From: Neodontobutis hainanensis
Taxonomy: Eukaryota; Chordata; Actinopteri; Gobiiformes; Odontobutidae
NCBI GenBank assembly: GCA_024349245.1
Contig: JALDNG010000022.1
Span: forward strand, 886,001 to 950,000
Length of the DNA: 64,000 nt
Direction of reading: 5' to 3'
The notes beneath the pieces were generated by a model, which was given only the letters and a program-made list of their open reading frames with translations, did not search any database and was not told the origin of the DNA. Position numbers and translations under genes: made by a program. Positions 60,662 to 64,000 of the stretch are shown here, one piece after another. Within the stretch, counting starts at the first letter, position 1. Each line of letters starts with the position of its first letter.

Positions 60662-60710
60662 ATGGGAAGTGATTACCAGCCCCTGTCTGCGTCCGAACGT
60701 TTACTCATTG
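60662..60710 (+). CDS. Candidate first coding exon (partial, unrecognised)
   Basis: ATG at 60662 has A at -3 and G at +4. It encodes MGSDYQPLSASERLLI plus one base, ending at the donor ATTG/GTATGT (60710/60711) in phase 1. The peptide holds YQPL, which fits the YxxPhi sorting pattern found at the cytosolic ends of endosomal and lysosomal membrane proteins, and a Leu-Leu pair, so a membrane protein of that kind is conceivable. I do not recognise the gene. The rest would lie beyond an intron; no second exon was found by 64000. Confidence 0.35.
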
Positions 60711-61406
60711 GTATGTACTGCATTTTTAGGGCATAATGGAAATAGGAAGCACACCTAGTAAGTCAATATAGTTTTATAAAGGCAAGGCAAGTTTATTTAT
60801 ATTGCGCAATTTATACAACAGCATTTCAAAAAGAATGAATACAGCATAGATGCAATATCAATGTAACAGTCAAATTACAATATTTCAATAACATAAACAG
60901 AAAAAGAGAGACAAAGTATTCTACATTAAACTCAGATATTTGTTGAGCTATCAGACAAGTTTTGGATATCACTGGATATCCTATATTATATTTAAAAAAA
61001 GGTGTAATGCTGTTAAATTCAAAGACCACATGAGTGCGGAGTGATCTTTAATGGAAAATCACAGACTCCCCTGATTCCACTTTATGGAAAGTTTATGTGT
61101 TCACATCAAAAATACACTTCTTCTGAATTTGTGCCCAAACATAACCATAGTTTGTTCAAGTTTGAAAAGTCATGTTGTTTTCTAGACTGATTCAACTGCT
61201 GTTATTACCAAGCTTACATATAAGGGATGTTACTAATGTTTTGTTTATTTACTTTTTATAGACTTACTGTTGTTTGTCTCAAATATTGCGTAAAGCCGGA
61301 CATACACTGTGGGAGTGTTTCAAAAAGAAACCCAACTCACACTGTACAAGACATCACATACAAGGAAAACTGAAACTCACAATTGATGTGCTCTCACTAC
61401 GGTTTG
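60711..61406. other. No recognised gene; intron of the candidate gene if real
   Basis: 60783-60830 has AAGGCAAGTTTATTTATATT, texture of a common fish repeat tail. Otherwise AT-rich. Confidence 0.4.
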
Positions 61407-61443
61407 TTCATTCATTTTCTACCATTTAGTCCCGTTAGTTGCT
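61407..61443 (-). repeat. Tail fragment of the second tRNA-headed repeat
   Basis: The reverse complement has CAACTAACGGGACTAAATGG followed by TAGAAAATGAATGAAC, matching the tail at 40175-40212. Confidence 0.55.
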
Positions 61444-61730
61444 TAGTCGTGTCTGAAAATCGCTTTTTAGCGTTTGAGACAACAGAAAGGAACACGCAGG
61501 AGCAGCAGGAGATTTACTTTTTATAGTTTTACTAGATGGTAAAAAGATCCTGAGTACAGCTTACAATCTTCCCCCAGCTCGTACTGAGGTGCGTACGACT
61601 GAACCTCGGCTTATATAGCCTGGTACATAATATTTTGACATTATTTATTGTCCTTCATGACCCTTTCCTTACAGTGCTCCTTCTATAAACTTTGTTTCAC
61701 TTTTTTAAACTTTGTCCCACTTTTCAACTT
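61444..61730. other. No recognised feature
   Basis: Short unassigned stretch between the SINE tail and the palindromic repeat. Confidence 0.4.
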
Positions 61731-62402
61731 TTGAGGGTGAAGACATTTTGTCTCTAATTCCAAGAAACTTTATCAATTTTGAGATCAACTGGAAAGAGAG
61801 CTGAGCTTATATCTTTAGTTTTAGGGTTTGACCTAAAACTAAACCTGATAGGACCAGGCTGTTCTGTTCTCAGAGTTGTTAGCTCTGAAAAGACCGTGTG
61901 ACTCCTGATGTGAGTCGTTAAAGGCTCAGGTGAGTTGTTCCATTCAGGTGTTGTTGTTGTTCTAAAGTGGGCGGCAGTAGCTCAGTGGGTAGAGTGGCCG
62001 TCCTACGGCGGGTGGGAGGTTTGATCCCCACTCAAAACATCCCATAACATCCCGCTCTCCCCCACATACTGTTGTTGTGTCCTTGGGCAAGACACTTAAC
62101 CTACATTGCCTCCAGTGAAGTTCTGTAACACTGGTAATAGTTTAATGTATGTAAAGCAGTACCACCTACAGTAGGTGGAAAAGTGCTATATAAAAATAAA
62201 GATTATTATTATTATAAAGTGAAACTGTTTCAGGTCAAACCCCTCCCTCTAGAGATGTAAGCTAATCTCTCTTATTAGTTGATCTCAGAATTGATAAAGT
62301 CTCTTGGATTAGAGACAAAACATTTTTACCTGGAGTCCAGATGCTTTTGCTTTAAGCTTTTCTTCAAGATGACCTGGATGACTGGGAACCTTCACAGATA
62401 TG
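61731..62402. repeat. Palindromic repeat with hammerhead-like arms, long form
   Basis: The left arm 61731-61792 and right arm 62276-62335 are inverted copies of each other and of the arms at 29339 and 29467. The interior shares CTCCTGATGTGAGTCGTTAA with 8375 and holds a SINE (next entry). The tail to 62402 has CAAGATGACCTGGATGACTG. In the right arm the stem GTCTC/GAGAC (62299-62316) is intact, but the GAAA is AAAA and the GUC is lost. Confidence 0.62.
61970..62214 (+). repeat. tRNA-headed SINE with ATT tail and target duplication
   Basis: The head GGCGGCAGTAGCTCAGTGGG has an A box, GGTTTGATCCC a B box. The core TGTCCTTGGGCAAGACAC is followed by a tail GTGCTATATAAAAATAAAG and an ATT repeat. 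TAAAGTG flanks it on both sides (61963-61969 and 62215-62221). The tail resembles the end of the L2-type LINE at 14690-14730, suggesting L2 machinery moved it. Confidence 0.85.
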
Positions 62403-63283
62403 GTTCAATATGTACCTGTTCTGCATTAGCTGTCTATGTAAGAGTGTATGTGCTCAGATGCCTTTGCATTGTACTGATTATTGCTTTTCATAAGTAATAT
62501 AAAAGTAAAAAGATATAAAACTCATGCTGTAAATGTAAGTGCACACACAATAAATGAATGAAATGGTGTCCTGTTCCTCACCGCGCAGCAACACTCTCCT
62601 TACACAGCATGCTTGACCAACCGAGCTCAAAAATTGCTTTACAATCAGAAATTAGGTCAAATTTGGGCTGAAAATCAAACAGTATGCCCGGTTTTAGTAA
62701 CACAAGCAGGAGTTTTTTTAACCATTGTTCTTTTTCATAAACATTGCCACTGTCCTTTGATTATCTGTAATGGATAGTGGCGTGGCTGGGAAAATATAAA
62801 ACTCAACACTGTATGGGTTGTGCTATGTTGCTGTTGATGACAAACTCCTGTGGAATGTTGGTTCTGCTCGAACTAGTGTGAATACAGGCCCGTTACAGAG
62901 AGAGTCAGGGTTCCCAGTTTCCACAACCAAACCAGAGCAAGACGCGGACTGGAACCTGGCCCAGTGTGAAAGGGCTAATGGTGAAGCTTAATAAAACCGG
63001 TGTCCCTAAAATTAACTGGTAAACTTGAATCCAGTATTTATACACAAACATGATAATAATAATAATCTTTTGTGTTTATTCTGTGGATAATTGTACATGT
63101 TTGCGTTTGTGCTTAGCATCAAGGAAGTTGGTTTGTACAGAGAAGATGCTGTTTTAATAACTTAAACCACTCTAATATTGTAAGATCTCTAAGTAAAAAA
63201 AAAAAAAATATATAAAAAAACCTTTTTGTAAATCAGATATAACTCTTCTTCACATAAACATTAAGTCTTTTCTGCTAGTCAAC
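62403..63283. other. No recognised gene
   Basis: AT-rich; a poly-A run lies near 63197-63209. Nothing identified. Confidence 0.45.
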
Positions 63284-63350
63284 CCTCCCCAACAGTCAGT
63301 CCTCATGTGGCCCCTTTGGGAATAATTAATTGCCCACCCTTGTTCTAGAA
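63284..63350 (-). mobile_element. hAT-type terminal fragment
   Basis: The reverse complement reads AACAAGGGTGGGCAATTAAT, then CCCAAAGGGGCCACATGAGG, like the hAT end of CAGGGGTGGGCAA type also seen at 8451. The opposite end was not found. Confidence 0.5.
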
Positions 63351-64000
63351 TGAAGTCATTTGGGTGAGTGGGACACTAATTCCTATCTCCATCTAGAGGT
63401 GCTCTTGGCTTGCTCTGGGAAAAAAAATCTGTGGCAGACGTGGTGTTAGCTTACCAGTCGCCCCACCCCCACCCAAACCCACCTCCACCCCCACCATAGC
63501 CAGATGGCTGTCACACAGGCGGCTCCTCACTCAGACCATGCTGATTTCCCATCATTCTTTCGTTAATGAGGTCGTTAGCAACGCAACGGACAATTAAATT
63601 ATCCCAATCTGGCGTTTTGCTTGTTGGTTTACTGAATGCACTATATTCTGTATCCAACATTTTTATGCAACAATAATGGCATATTTACCTTTAATCCAGC
63701 ATGCTTTTATATGTTACTTCATTATGAAAGGTGATTACTACAATCTGGCAAGGATCACACACACAATAAAATTATTGCACATATTGAAACATAGTGAAGA
63801 GGCAAAACATATAAAACATATGGCATTATTAAATGAAGTAGTTGTTATCCATCCAACCATCTTCTTCCGCTTATCTGGGACTATGTCACGTGTTGAGTAT
63901 TGGTTAGGTTTGTTTTTATTTACTTTGCATTAAAATATTCTGAACAATTATACAAACAGCTTTGTAGTTTTATGGCATCTACCGATGCCATCCATCCATC
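63351..64000. other. No recognised gene
   Basis: 63455-63500 is a C/A-rich tract. CCATCCAACCATCTTCTTCC at 63850-63869 and CATCCATCCATC at the window edge look like tail pieces of common fish repeats. Confidence 0.42.

Noticed and set aside
61970..62040. Possible tRNA gene
   Set aside because: Same SINE head, with core, tail and target duplication.

Overview
The window reads as AT-rich nuclear DNA of a bony fish, most likely a teleost. The evidence is the mix of repeats: a ZBED1-like hAT transposon, three lineages of Tc1-type transposon, an L2/Maui-type LINE, an RTE-type LINE, an L1-type LINE, a Penelope-like element with remains of a GIY-YIG domain, several tRNA-headed SINEs, and long CA and TA microsatellites. 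There are no operons, CRISPR arrays, rRNA genes or convincing intact tRNA genes. No complete host protein-coding gene is visible. The window looks like a gene-poor interval or large introns, with a few candidate first exons near its right end.

Layout. 1-3.3 kb is mostly unrecognised DNA with one minus-strand SINE. 3.6-6.7 kb is the best-preserved element: a 3,017-bp hAT transposon with matching 15-bp terminal inverted repeats, a perfect 8-bp target duplication, a BED-zinc-finger transposase gene broken by two frameshifts, and a 606-bp intron. It sits inside an older 84-bp MITE-like repeat. 8.3-8.7 kb, 29.3-29.6 kb and 61.7-62.4 kb hold copies of a palindromic repeat that I tentatively tie to Penelope-like terminal sequence; its arms resemble a decayed hammerhead ribozyme core. 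10.1-11.1 kb has a CA run, a fold-back Tc1 derivative and a TA run. 13.1-14.75 kb is a 5'-truncated L2-type LINE. 25.0-28.4 kb has two different Tc1-type elements with a SINE between them. 29.8-30.6 kb is an internally deleted hAT element. 43.3-43.8 kb (minus) is the C-terminal part of a Penelope-like element. 48.4-50.0 kb (minus) is a decayed L1 ORF2. 53.4-54.7 kb is a 1.26-kb CA-rich compound satellite. 57.6-58.3 kb is an internally deleted RTE-type LINE abutting a minus-strand SINE fragment.

Host signals, all tentative: a CCAAT plus CRE cluster followed by a strong splice donor (47.43-47.59 kb); a short signal-anchor-like reading frame ending at a strong donor (50.39-50.45 kb); and a CCAAT-plus-E-box region followed by a 16-codon start exon ending at a donor (60.47-60.71 kb). 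All lie on the plus strand. Several repeat-free blocks (for example 17.9-18.6, 20.1-21.0, 32.7-33.4 and 40.8-41.2 kb) have the look of conserved regulatory DNA, but only an alignment could show that.

The most interesting cross-window pattern is a four-copy interspersed repeat that carries a CTCF-like core (exact in three copies, one mismatch in the fourth), plus a separate exact CTCF-like core at 57,492. I found no wholly new gene system; the second-look items are regulatory motifs carried by repeats, ribozyme-like palindromes, nested insertions and candidate exons.
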